Assembly: GCF_000002425.4 (NCBI RefSeq)
Contig: NC_037271.1
Span: 4,055,563-4,119,562 of the forward strand
DNA length: 64,000 nucleotides
Direction: 5' to 3'
Origin: Physcomitrium patens
Taxonomy: Eukaryota > Streptophyta > Bryopsida > Funariales > Funariaceae
Shown: positions 10,272 through 19,762 of the stretch, piece by piece
Layout: the number at the start of each line of letters is the position of its first letter
Position numbering within the stretch: the stretch's first letter is position 1
The notes under the pieces: model-generated
What the model was told of the DNA's origin: nothing
Databases searched by the model: none
Seen by the model: only the letters and a program-made list of their open reading frames with translations
Made by a program: the position numbers and the translations under genes

Positions 10272-11069
10272 TCAGATTCCTCTATGCCCTGCCCATAAAC
10301 TATCATGAAACTCCTTTAATAATTTTAGTTTTTCTTCCCTTTTGCCTATCACTCGTTGTGGCATCCCAATTCCTTTCTTTGGTCTCTTCCATAAGAATCC
10401 ATCTCGAAGTAAAAATCCATATGCTTTTTTTCTTATTTGTTTGAATTTTTCTGTAGACCAATTCCCTTGCTTAGACAAGGTATTCAAATAATGACCAATA
10501 TCCAATAATTCTCCTTCATAAGATTCTTCAAGAAATAGCTTGTCTTCTCTGTTGAGATTTGATATTGAATAGAATTTCAATCCGACATCATCAATATCTT
10601 CAACCATTTCGTCCTCCTTCTCGTATCTTGCTCGAGATAGCATGTCTGCTACTAAATTGTCCTTTCCAGTGATATGCTTAAATTCTGGATTTAGTGACTT
10701 AATATAAGCAATCCATCTCAACATTGCAATATCTGGCGTTGAACAGTTAATAATCATTCCAAGCAATGGCAAGCAATCTGTTTCAATTACTACTACTGCC
10801 CCAATCAAATAGTCCTTTTCAGCTTTCATAGCCGAAACGACTCCCCAAAGTTCTCTTTTGACTTGCGAATATGCACGCTGACGAATACTTAAAACTTTAG
10901 CCCCAAATCCAACTGCAAATCTACTCCCATTCGAATCATCTTGACCCACAGTCCATCCAACGGCAATTGGACTAGCGTCTACAGTAAGAATCACTGGTCT
11001 ATTACACTTATAATCAACCTTCCTCAATATTGGAGGTGACATCAATAGTTTCTTCAATCTTTGCATTGC
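10272..11069 (-). pseudogene. alpha2 RNase H and start of integrase zinc finger
   Basis: RNase H degrades the RNA strand during reverse transcription. Visible motifs are ILTVDASPIAVGWTVGQ (first catalytic Asp), QVKRELWGVVSAM (Glu) and VIETDCLPLLGMI (Asp). It runs into the integrase zinc-finger histidines before the TGA at 10272-10274. It is separated from the reverse transcriptase by TAG at 11070-11072, where Gln (CAG) is the likely ancestor. Confidence 0.9.
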
Positions 11070-12600
11070 CTAAATATACCTTTCTTTCCATTCAAATCGG
11101 TAACCCTTGCGTAACAGTTCATATAATGGATCCGCTATGTGAGCAAAATGAGGGATCCAGATTCGATAAAATACACATGCACCCAAAAACCTGCGAACCT
11201 CTGTTAAAGAACCACAATCCTCTTTCATCCTTCCAATTGCATCAACTTTAGTCGGATCTGGTTTTCTTCCGTAAGATCCGCATAAATGTCCAACAATTAC
11301 AACCTCTCGCACTCCAAATACGGACTTCATACCCGATAATGTAAGATGAACTTCTCCAAGCCGAGTTAAAATCTTTTCACAATCTTGTATATGATCAACA
11401 ACATATCTGCGACACCCCCTCGTATCTAAAGTTTCATCCTTGTCTCCTTCTCTGCACCCTTTTATAGGAACATCATCCAGAAAAGGCATAGTCTTTTCCG
11501 GAATAAAATCTCTCAATACCTTATTCATCCCATTCATCATATGCGCAACTGAGTTGGTCGCGCCTTGAGGAAGAGTGCACATTCTAACCAATCTAAGCGG
11601 TGTTCTCATCGTTGTCATATCTCTACTTCCTTCGGCAAGTTGAAATTGATCATAACCTGAATACAAATCACCCATTGAATAGATCGCCCTTCCAGCAAAC
11701 GCCTCAGCAAATTCATCCACAATAGGTCCAATTCCTGCATTCCTGACAGTTACAGCATTCACCGGCTGCATATCTTGAATAAACCGTAGTGACCCATTCT
11801 TCTTAGGTACCGTAAACCATCCACTAGAATACGATGCAAATGAAGGTTCTAATATTTTCATCTTTATCTTTTCTTTTAATAGCTCAACCAATTTAGGTAA
11901 ATGTGCCCTCGGTACTGGAATCGGTCTTAGATTCCAAGGTACATGTGGTACAGTGAAGATAACCATAGGTGTTACAATATTTGGATCCACACACCCAATT
12001 TCATGAGAATTGAAGGCAAACGATCTACCTTGTTTAGCCAACATCTTTTTGAAGCAAGTAATTTCCTCCGGCAATAAAGAACCATCAGAACCAATCTTCA
12101 ATTCTTCAAAAGTCTCTTCAGTAAACTGATGTCCAATACTCATTAGATCTCTTAAACTTGCTTCTTTTGATACTTCTCCCATTTGTTCTTTAAAATCCTT
12201 TGGTAATGGTCCGGCAACAGGCTTTACCTTCTTATCTGCCGTTTTATATCTCGTCTCTACTGTGACTTCTGGTGCTTGAAAAGATTTAAGCATGGTATAA
12301 ACCTCTCTCGAATGAATCTCAACAATCTTATCATTATCTCCTAACCCAATAGATGTAATCAATTCCAATGAATCTTCCAGCCCATTTTCTTCATAAACAC
12401 CCAAAATCCTCTCATCATCTTGCAATGTACCTATCTTGCATAACTGTCCTTCAATATCATATAATCTTTTTCTTTCTTTTCTTTTAAAATCATCAACTTT
12501 CTTATACATAATATTTCCATTCTCCAATATACCAATAAAACTCGCATCAAAGGCACCTTCATCTCGCGAGAGTACCTCCTCTTTTGTACCTCCATAATCT
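11070..12600 (-). pseudogene. alpha2 reverse transcriptase
   Basis: Reverse transcriptase with SGWFTVPKKNGSLRFIQDMQ, YSGYDQFQLAEGSRD, LPQGATNSVAHMMN and the catalytic box PFLDDVPIKG, where FLDD replaces the usual YxDD. The two catalytic aspartates are kept. The frame is open upstream of the first ATG (12527) to about 12600 and overlaps the end of gag-protease in the -1 frame, so it is probably made as a gag-pol fusion by frameshifting. Confidence 0.9.
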
Positions 12601-12604
12601 CGCT

Positions 12605-14815
12605 TTACAGTGGCACCTCCCCAAAATCCTTAAATCCTTCAACAATCTTTGGCAATGGTTTCTCCCTCAACCTATCTCGATTCCGTTCATGGTTAGGAGG
12701 TACTGTTAGAAATTGTACAGCTTTCCTCCCATCTTCGCTCCGTACCCTTGCATAAGCAGAACCATCGTCAAGTATCTTTGTTTCCATCCGTGTTGCCGTG
12801 ATATAAGGTTGTCCTAAAATCAACGGATAAGACGTTGTATCTTGAACGAAGAAATGTTGCTCCGTCGCAACATCCCCAATCCGAATTTTGACATCTGGAC
12901 AAGCTCCATATAATTCGCCTCGTGTGTTATTAGCTGCTCGTATTGCCCATCCATGTTCCATATCAATTGGCCATTTTTGCTTCTTATAAAGATCTTTAGA
13001 CATGAGATTTATTTCAGAACCATAGTCTACCAAAGCAACTATTGGTTCTTCTATATCTCCTATCTTCACCAATACCTCAGTAGTTGTCCTTGCCCAATGC
13101 TTTCGAGTATAATGGCTCAAAGTTTCTATTTCCTTGTCACTAGAATCTTCGAAACGTACTTGCTGATTATACCCATTCTTTTCATTTGTTGATTGCTTGT
13201 AACCAATATCAACCTCTTCTTCATTTCTACATATTCTTGCATCAATAGCATGACTCATTCCAGTTTCACTCATTAATTGCCTCTTTCGCTTAATGCTGTC
13301 AATGATAATATCATGAAACTCCTTCTTTGCAATTTCCAAGACTTCTTTCAATGTGAATTCCACCTTAGCATTTAATATACGTTCTTCCAACACCCCTTTC
13401 AAATTTGTTGCCGCTTCAATATCAGAAAGTAGCTTATAAGCAATTGATTTGCCCTTATCTTTTGTCTCCGTTGTTTTTTCTTCCAATGATGCTGAGGTAT
13501 CCTTTACAGGTAATTCTTGTGAAGCTGCCTCCCGAGCCTTGTCTCCTCGAGTTTGCCTCTTAAAAGAATTTCCTTCTCTAGTATCATCAAAATTTCCTCG
13601 TCTTTTTTCTTCCATCAAAGCTTCATGTTGGCTCTTAGCAATATATGCATGAACTGAAAGAGACTCAACAGGATCCTCCCAACATGTTCTTCCTTGTATT
13701 GTAGCTGTAGTTCTCAATAATGCTTCTCGAGGTAATTTTCCTTCTTGTATTGTAGAAATGGCAGAAGCCCAAAATTCACTAGTTTCCGTACTTCCACCAA
13801 TTTCATCATCTACTCTAGCACCATAACTTGCACTTTCTCGTACAACTGTTTCATGCTCTTTTAAGTAATCTTGAACCAATGCTCTCATTCCTCCCTTGCC
13901 AAAATTGGTTTGAAGAAGATCCTCCCTATCTTTCAATGCTATCTTCCCATCTTTCCAGCAAATAATTTCCTGCCGTATCATATTATTAAATTCATTGCAA
14001 TCTTTTCTAGTGTGTGAAGCATCATCACACCAAATGCATCTTTGTACATATCCTTGTTTTGAAACATTCTTCGAATTGTTTATAGAAGTATTCTCTTCAA
14101 GTCTTGCCAATTTGATTTGAAGATCTTGCATTCCTCGTATAATTTCTTCCATACCCATATCTGCTTTCTTTGACAAGGATGTCGAAGGTTGAACTGCAGG
14201 AATTGTCGGTGGTGTTGTACGTACTGGAGCTTTGGGTGCTTGTACTGTTTTCGGAATATTGCTCCTATCCTTCTTCCTTTCTTTTTTTGTAAGCAACCCC
14301 ACCGCATCTTCAACGTTCTTCCACTTCGTTGTCAATCCTTCATCTTCTTCTTTGTCTTCAAGAAGGAGTTCCAATTTCCCTTGCAATTCTCCATCAGCAG
14401 CTTGAAGAAATAGATCAACTTTGTTCGGCTCCAATGTCAATTTTTCTACCTTCGATAATTGAGAGTACTGCCTCTCAAATTCCCTTAGTAGCTCTGTTGC
14501 TTGTAAATTCTTATTGGGCCGTTCAATCCATCCCAGAAACAGCTTCTTAGTAACACGATCAGCATCTTCCAAGAAATATTTGTCTTTCAATGCATGTGAA
14601 AAATCCTCCCATGAATTCCCACAACGATCCGTAATCGATGTAATGTGGTCCCTTATCTCCGGTATCGTGGCAAGTCCAAATAGTGCAACCATTTTCTTCT
14701 CAGAAATCCGATTTAATTCCATTTCACGAACATAACATCTTAAATACCTTGAAATATTCCTCCCATCAAATTGATCAATTTTATTGACCACTACTTGCAA
14801 TGCTTTGGTTGCCAA
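12605..14815 (-). CDS. alpha2 gag-protease polyprotein
   Basis: An intact 736-codon frame. The N-terminal 200 residues are the gag capsid region (INKIDQFDGRNISRYLRCY start), followed by a coiled, Lys/Glu-rich stretch, a zinc knuckle CIWCDDASHTRKDC around residue 265, a long low-complexity linker, and near residue 610 an aspartic protease-like domain with IVALVDYGSEINLMSKDLY. The usual active-site triad D-S/T-G appears as D-Y-G. The frame ends TAA at 12605-12607 inside the -1 overlap with reverse transcriptase. It is the least damaged retroelement gene in the window; expression is unknown. Confidence 0.88.
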   Translation of the reverse strand: MATKALQVVVNKIDQFDGRNISRYLRCYVREMELNRISEKKMVALFGLATIPEIRDHITSITDRCGNSWEDFSHALKDKYFLEDADRVTKKLFLGWIERPNKNLQATELLREFERQYSQLSKVEKLTLEPNKVDLFLQAADGELQGKLELLLEDKEEDEGLTTKWKNVEDAVGLLTKKERKKDRSNIPKTVQAPKAPVRTTPPTIPAVQPSTSLSKKADMGMEEIIRGMQDLQIKLARLEENTSINNSKNVSKQGYVQRCIWCDDASHTRKDCNEFNNMIRQEIICWKDGKIALKDREDLLQTNFGKGGMRALVQDYLKEHETVVRESASYGARVDDEIGGSTETSEFWASAISTIQEGKLPREALLRTTATIQGRTCWEDPVESLSVHAYIAKSQHEALMEEKRRGNFDDTREGNSFKRQTRGDKAREAASQELPVKDTSASLEEKTTETKDKGKSIAYKLLSDIEAATNLKGVLEERILNAKVEFTLKEVLEIAKKEFHDIIIDSIKRKRQLMSETGMSHAIDARICRNEEEVDIGYKQSTNEKNGYNQQVRFEDSSDKEIETLSHYTRKHWARTTTEVLVKIGDIEEPIVALVDYGSEINLMSKDLYKKQKWPIDMEHGWAIRAANNTRGELYGACPDVKIRIGDVATEQHFFVQDTTSYPLILGQPYITATRMETKILDDGSAYARVRSEDGRKAVQFLTVPPNHERNRDRLREKPLPKIVEGFKDFGEVPL

Positions 14816-15027
14816 AGCTTCCTTTCGATCATTGCTTTGCTATTGCTACATTGACAATGAGAAGGCTTGAAACAAACTAGCAATAGACGGATCCATGTGC
14901 ATACCTTGTCCTTTAGAAGACTCCCCACCAGAAACTTCTCCCAAAAATCCTTCAAAATTTTTATTTTCGTTTTCCATAAAAAATAAAGATAAAATCAACC
15001 GAAATCCAATACCTTCCACCTCAAGCT

Positions 15028-15045
15028 TTCACGTCGGGTTCACCA
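15028..15045 (-). other. alpha2 primer-binding site, tRNA-Trp type
   Basis: Plus-strand TTCACGTCGGGTTCACCA equals the last 15 bases of plant cytosolic tRNA-Trp plus CCA, as I remember that tRNA. Its complement, TGGTGAACCCGACGTGAA, lies 4 nt inside the 5' LTR, the normal place for a primer site. Confidence 0.8.
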
Positions 15046-15049
15046 CTTA

Positions 15050-16387
15050 TGTCGTATTATGTGCTTTCCTGCTCGAGAACGCGCCGGGCGTCTAGCTGTA
15101 GAAGGTAGTATGGAGATTCACCGATAGTCAAGCAGTCTATCAGTTTTTGACTGTTGGAATATAAACGACTGCAACAATGTACCGTAAATCTATACGGATG
15201 CTCTTCGACTGCTTGTCGAAGTCTTTTCTTTTGCCCCAGCCGGTAGGTCTCTAGACGTTACAAAGAACCCCGAACAACCCAAACTGTTAATCTTCAATAC
15301 CCCTTTGTACTTACGATCTTGTATCCACTGACTGTCCTGTTAGATTAACCCAATAAATTTCATTCACTCCGCATACTCAATCCTATAGACACCCTTTTAA
15401 TCCTTCAATCACAGACGTAATTCGATTTTACAAAACAGTCAAGAGTATTCAAACCTACTTCATTTAAAAATCCCGATTCACTATTACAACACTGACTTCA
15501 GCAGCGATTGCCTCAGCCATCCCAAAACTCTACGAAGAAGAAAAATCCAAATTCTATGTCTTTCCTTCCCCGACCCGAAACATGAAGCTCCTCTCTCTAA
15601 TTCCCTTGATCTTCCAAAAACCTCCAATGAGAAACCGAACTGGTAACCTTGCAAAAGCTTGAAAACTCACTCCCCCCCCGATTCCCCCGAAAAAAAACCC
15701 CCCCCCCTCAAAACTATATCCCCCCTAACCTTATCCTCTGAATTTCTTCAATCTTCCGTCTTAGATCCGGAATTGGCTCCCACCTCAAGCTTGGATCCGA
15801 AATTGGCTCTCGCCATCAAGCTTTCTCCTCCGTTTTTACCTTTAAGAAATCCACTTACTGAAAACAACGTTCCCTGAAACGGCACAGAGAACAGGACAGC
15901 CTGAAACAGAATCGAACCCCGTAATCGGGACCACATTGAGTCGCCCGACCAATTCAGGTCCTATATTGGGAAAGATGCCCGTAGTAACCTGGATGCTCGC
16001 ATAATTGGGTCAAATTGGTCTTCGCGTCAGATTGGCTGAGGCTCGTAGTAAGACCTGGATTTTTCCATAACTAGACTGCATTGGGTTGCCCCACCAATAC
16101 AGGTCTCATATTGGGCAAGAGGACCCGGATTGGATTATCGAAATTGGATCCAATTGGCTCCTCGAACCCGTCGTGTGAATTGGTCCTTCTCTTCCTGCTG
16201 ACTCCCGTTATTGGAATCGAATGGAGCATTTCAGTATGCCCCGGCTGACTGTAACGGAGTGACTGAACCTGACCACTCAGTATTTGTACTGGAGTTGGTT
16301 GATGCTCCCAATATTCGAGGTAACTGAATATTAATAAAATTCCCCTTTCTTTTTATTTTCACTGTATACTCGTGTTACAACACGACA
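15050..16387 (-). mobile_element. alpha2 LTR (5' in element sense)
   Basis: 1338 bp, TG...CA ends intact. About ten differences from 7730-9066, mostly transitions plus one indel. Right border is followed by the ACGT target duplication at 16388-16391. Confidence 0.95.
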
Positions 16388-16771
16388 ACGTGATTTGTTG
16401 TAGATGTTGAAGCAGCTCCGATCATCTCTATATTCCCACTTTCTGCTATTCTTGTTCTTTCCTATGTTGGTGAATTGAGTTGATGCATCGCAAGCATTAA
16501 CTCCCTCATTTGCTCTTGCATTTGTGCCATTGCACTCTTCATTTCAACAAGCTCTGCCATAGTGACACTAAGAAGAAAAATTTATTTGATACTGCTCAAG
16601 ACAAAAGAAAAGAAAGACTTGATAACAAAGAAGATACTAAGAACAATATCAGTTTAGAAGTGGGTAATCCGCTAACTTCTAATACGCTTATGCCTTGTCA
16701 AGAGAAAGGGGTAATCCACTCTTACTCAAGAAAAACAAAGCTCTGATATTGTAAGTACACTCTTGTCAATC
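16388..16771 (-). pseudogene. beta1 gag N-terminus and leader
   Basis: Resumes beta1 after the alpha2 insert. Minus-strand translation gives the start of gag (MAELVEMKSAMAQMQEQMRE, coiled-coil-like) beginning near 16561, as in beta2 near 38470. Between gag and the LTR lies a 190-nt leader. The 11-nt putative primer site is at 16759-16769. Confidence 0.8.
16759..16769 (-). other. beta1 putative self-priming site
   Basis: Minus-strand TTGACAAGAGT starts 2 nt inside the 5' LTR. Its complement (ACTCTTGTCAA) matches 10 of 11 nt of the predicted transcript 5' end of beta1 (16947-16957) and 11 of 11 in beta2. See beta2 entries. Confidence 0.55.
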
Positions 16772-17332
16772 TGTCAAGGAGAAGAACTCGACAAAAAAAT
16801 AGTTCAGACAAGTAAGCCTTCACTCAAAGAAAAGTAACAAAATATGAATAATAAGTATGTATATTGAAAAGAAAAACTAGAATGACTATTGCCAAAAGAC
16901 AAGAAAACTAGAGACCCTTGAAACTAGACTAGAAGCAAGAAAGGAGTTGATAAGAGTGAAGAAGCCTTCACTCTTGTCTCTATATATACTATCTAATTAG
17001 GGGCTACATGGCGACGTTCTATAGGACCTCCAATATGTGTTGACTTTGTAGGACACATGCCTTGACTTATAAGGCAAGTTTTTCTACGTGTGAGCCACAT
17101 AGTTAGCTTGATCTTCAAGCTAACAACATGTGTGGCACATGGCCAACTTGTTGACCACGTTTCTAATCCAAAAAGTCAATTAAAGACACGTATGAAGTCA
17201 AAGCAGCATGTAGGAAGTTTTTAGGAAGCTTCTATATTAAATATTATAGAATTAACTTACTTTTATCTACTTTTACTTACTTCTACTTATTTTTATATGT
17301 AATTATTAGCTTACATGATTATGGTTGTGACA
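16772..17332 (-). mobile_element. beta1 LTR (5' in element sense)
   Basis: 561 bp, paired with 2281-2840. TATA box near 16981-16988 on the minus strand, predicted start near 16957, palindrome between them. A few differences from its partner, e.g. ggagaag for ggacaag near the left end. Confidence 0.92.
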
Positions 17333-17493
17333 ATTATTTTGAATTTGATTACATTTATTTATCATTATTATAGTCTAATTAGAGCATTGTTAGTATTCTA
17401 TTAGAATTAGGATTTTGTTATCGCAATTTCTATTCTTCCTTCTACAGCCAGGTGCCTAGAGCATTCTCAAGCAAGACTTCATATATTACGACA
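17333..17493 (+). mobile_element. alpha1 3' LTR, second part
   Basis: Continuation of 702-2280 after beta1. It matches 19605-19762 of the solo LTR, both ending ...AAGACTTCAT(A/G)TATTACGACA. The first 5 bases are the right copy of the beta1 target duplication. Confidence 0.85.
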
Positions 17494-17762
17494 GCGGTTA
17501 TCATATGTTGAGGAAATCTATGATGCAACGAATTGTATTCGCCACATACTCTGATCTTTGTTCTCTTCAAAGATGATTGATAGGGCCTCTCAACCATCGG
17601 TAGTATCTCATATCATGGCGAGAAGAACACCTAGTTATTTGATCATTGTTGAGGCCTTCATAACTTCTTTTGAATAGAACATTTGGAACACCATCAGGAG
17701 TTGTTCCTACTTCTAGCAAAATCACCAAACATTGGGAGTCCCTTCCCAAATCGTGATACCAA
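17494..17762 (-). pseudogene. beta0: extra-ORF fragment of an older chromovirus
   Basis: Aligns with 2871-3140 of beta1. The minus translation keeps the most conserved part of the extra ORF (RDSQCLVILLEVGTTPDGVPN, SYEGLNNDQITR). It is the host sequence into which alpha1 inserted: the alpha1 LTR ends at 17493 and the beta sequence starts in mid-ORF at 17494. Similarity stops at 17762. Confidence 0.85.
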
Positions 17763-17960
17763 AATCTTAATTTATATTACTATATATATTATTATCTAAA
17801 CTTGATCTTATGTTAATATATTGGCCTTTATAAAGTGATAATATTAATGTATAATCTAGTAAATTATTTCTTTCAAATGGCAACTTCATCATCTTTGATT
17901 CTCCTCTTCTTTTATAATAGAGTGCATTGCGGACTATCTTCAATATTCAAATAGAAACAT
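17763..17960. other. AT-rich spacer
   Basis: About 200 bp of AT-rich sequence between beta0 and the solo LTR. I see no coding frame or recognised repeat. Confidence 0.5.
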
Positions 17961-19762
17961 TGACATGATATAACACAACTAATAGGTGAAAGAGTGTGGA
18001 AATTATTATAATGTAGGAGATCTTAGTTCAAAGTATTAGAGCAAATTATCTTTGAAATATAATTAATAGTCAAAAGGATAGTAAAACTAATAGGTACCAA
18101 TATTGTCTTTGTAGAAAGGTGACTTCTACTTACTTTATAGGACCATAAATAAGGCAAAACAAAGTAGATTGGAAAAATAATTGATATGAGAATCTTAAGA
18201 AGGAAGTTAAGAATAAATTTTAGAAAAATTTATTTAGAAAAACTAGATATTGATACCCAGAGAGGGCCGGTTATGAACCAGGATCACAATCAGACCCTGA
18301 GGCACAAAACCAAGTCTCATCAACGACTCCAGGCTTCTTTTGCAAATTGGAGAATGGGATTTGATAGCAAACTAGATAAGGTTTCTAATAGCATTGGTTT
18401 TGGATGATTTGGAGTTGTTATGACTTTGTAAGAGCTTTACAAAGTTAAGATTGTTTTTGGATGACTTGGATTTTGTGAAATAAAATAGGATTGATATTTC
18501 TAGTCATTTCAAGAGTTTTGTGATAGCTCTATAAGTGAACTTTTGTGGATTAATGGTCATAGTTGTGCTTAATATTTATTATAAATTTTAACTTGATCTA
18601 CTGATTGAATTGAGGATTATTGAGGTTTAAGTAGGTCAAGGTCTAAGAAAGTAGAATTTTAGGTCTAAGGAGGGTTTTTAAGATTTCTTACAATCTATTA
18701 GTTGGATTGGAGTGATATTATGTGAGAGGATATAAGACTTGTTTTTCTTTGTGTATGAGAATTTTGAGATCAATCAAACAGTGAAAAAGAGAGATATGGA
18801 CTCTAGAAGATTAGCATTAAGGTTGGAAAAGGATGTCGACTAATACTTGAGCATGTTTTTGAGGTTATTGTCTATTTGATAATTTTGATCATTTTCAATT
18901 TTTTTTGTGCTTATTTTCAATTTATTTTTTAAGAAGTGTGCAAAATTTGAGTTAAGATCAACAGTTCATTCATTAGTTATTGAGGTTTAAATCTATTATA
19001 GAAATTACTAGGATTTAGTTATGATTTGGTTTAAGATTTAAGATTTGGTTAAGATTTAGGATTTGGTTTAGGATTTAAGTTTTGATTAGGGTTTGATTTA
19101 GAATTTAAGGTTTGGTTAGGATTTGATTTAGGATTAAGATTTGATTAGGATTTGATTTAAGATTAGGGTTTGGTTTAGGATTTAGGGTTTGGTTAGAGTT
19201 TGGTTAGGATTTGGTTTAGGGTTTAAAGTATGGTTATGATTTAATTTAGGATTTAGGATTTTATTAGGGTTTAAAGTTTGGTTATGATTTAATTTAGGAT
19301 TTAGGATTTTATTAGGATTTGATTTAGGATTTGGTTAGGATTTGATTTAGAGTTTAGGATTTGGTTAGGTTTTTATTTAAGATTAGGATTTGATTAGGAT
19401 TTGATTTAAGATTTAAGGTTTTATTTGAGTTTGTTTAGGATTTAAGATTTAGTTAGTTTTTGGCCTAAAGTTTGAATGAAGTCCAATAGGATTTTAACTA
19501 GGATTAAATTAAGATTGAATTGAAATATATTTGAGATATATTTGTGATCATTCTAATATTTCTTTAAGATTTTTTATTATTTCTTTGTAATTTCTTTGAG
19601 GTTTCTTTGAATTTGATTAAAGCTTGCTTAGCATTGTTATGATCTAATTAGAATTTAATTAATATTCTATTAAAGTTAGGATTTTGTTGTTACAATTTCC
19701 ATTCTACCTTCCACAGTTAGGTACTTGGAGCATTTTCAAGCAAGACTTCATGTATTACGACA
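17961..19762 (+). mobile_element. solo alpha1-type LTR
   Basis: 1.8-kb copy of the alpha1 LTR, start TGACATGATATAACAC (mutated from TGTCGTGATGTAACAC), end ATTACGACA. It carries the same G-rich minisatellite (18990-19450). Neither a primer site nor a polypurine tract is attached, and I see no clear target duplication, so it is an old solo LTR or a truncated element. Confidence 0.8.
18990..19450 (+). repeat. degenerate GGATTTA-like minisatellite in the solo LTR
   Basis: Units such as GGATTTGGTTTA and GATTAGGGTTTG, G-rich on the plus strand, arranged differently from the array in alpha1 (1740-2125). Confidence 0.75.

Larger units (their letters stand above)
7730..16387 (-). mobile_element. alpha2 Ty3/gypsy element, full length, nested in beta1 gag
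   Basis: An 8.66-kb element on the minus strand: LTR 15050-16387, tRNA-Trp primer site, gag-protease, reverse transcriptase, RNase H, integrase, polypurine tract, LTR 7730-9066. The two LTRs differ at only about ten positions over 1.34 kb, so it is among the youngest insertions here. The outermost base pair of the left LTR is mutated (TG to TT). Pol has three nonsense codons (10236-10238, 10272-10274, 11070-11072), each one transition away from Trp, Arg or Gln. There is no chromodomain. Confidence 0.95.
2281..17332 (-). mobile_element. beta1 Ty3/gypsy chromovirus, contains nested alpha2
   Basis: Complete but dead chromovirus on the minus strand, inserted in the alpha1 LTR. In minus-strand order: LTR 16772-17332, primer site, gag (split by alpha2), protease, reverse transcriptase, RNase H, integrase, chromodomain, extra ORF (2853-3305), polypurine tract, LTR 2281-2840. 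Without the 8.66-kb alpha2 insert it is about 6.4 kb. Internal sequence is nearly identical to beta2 at 32861-39234, including four shared in-frame stops. Private damage includes a TAA at 4030-4032 and at 6742-6744 and loss of the protease active-site Ser. Confidence 0.92.
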
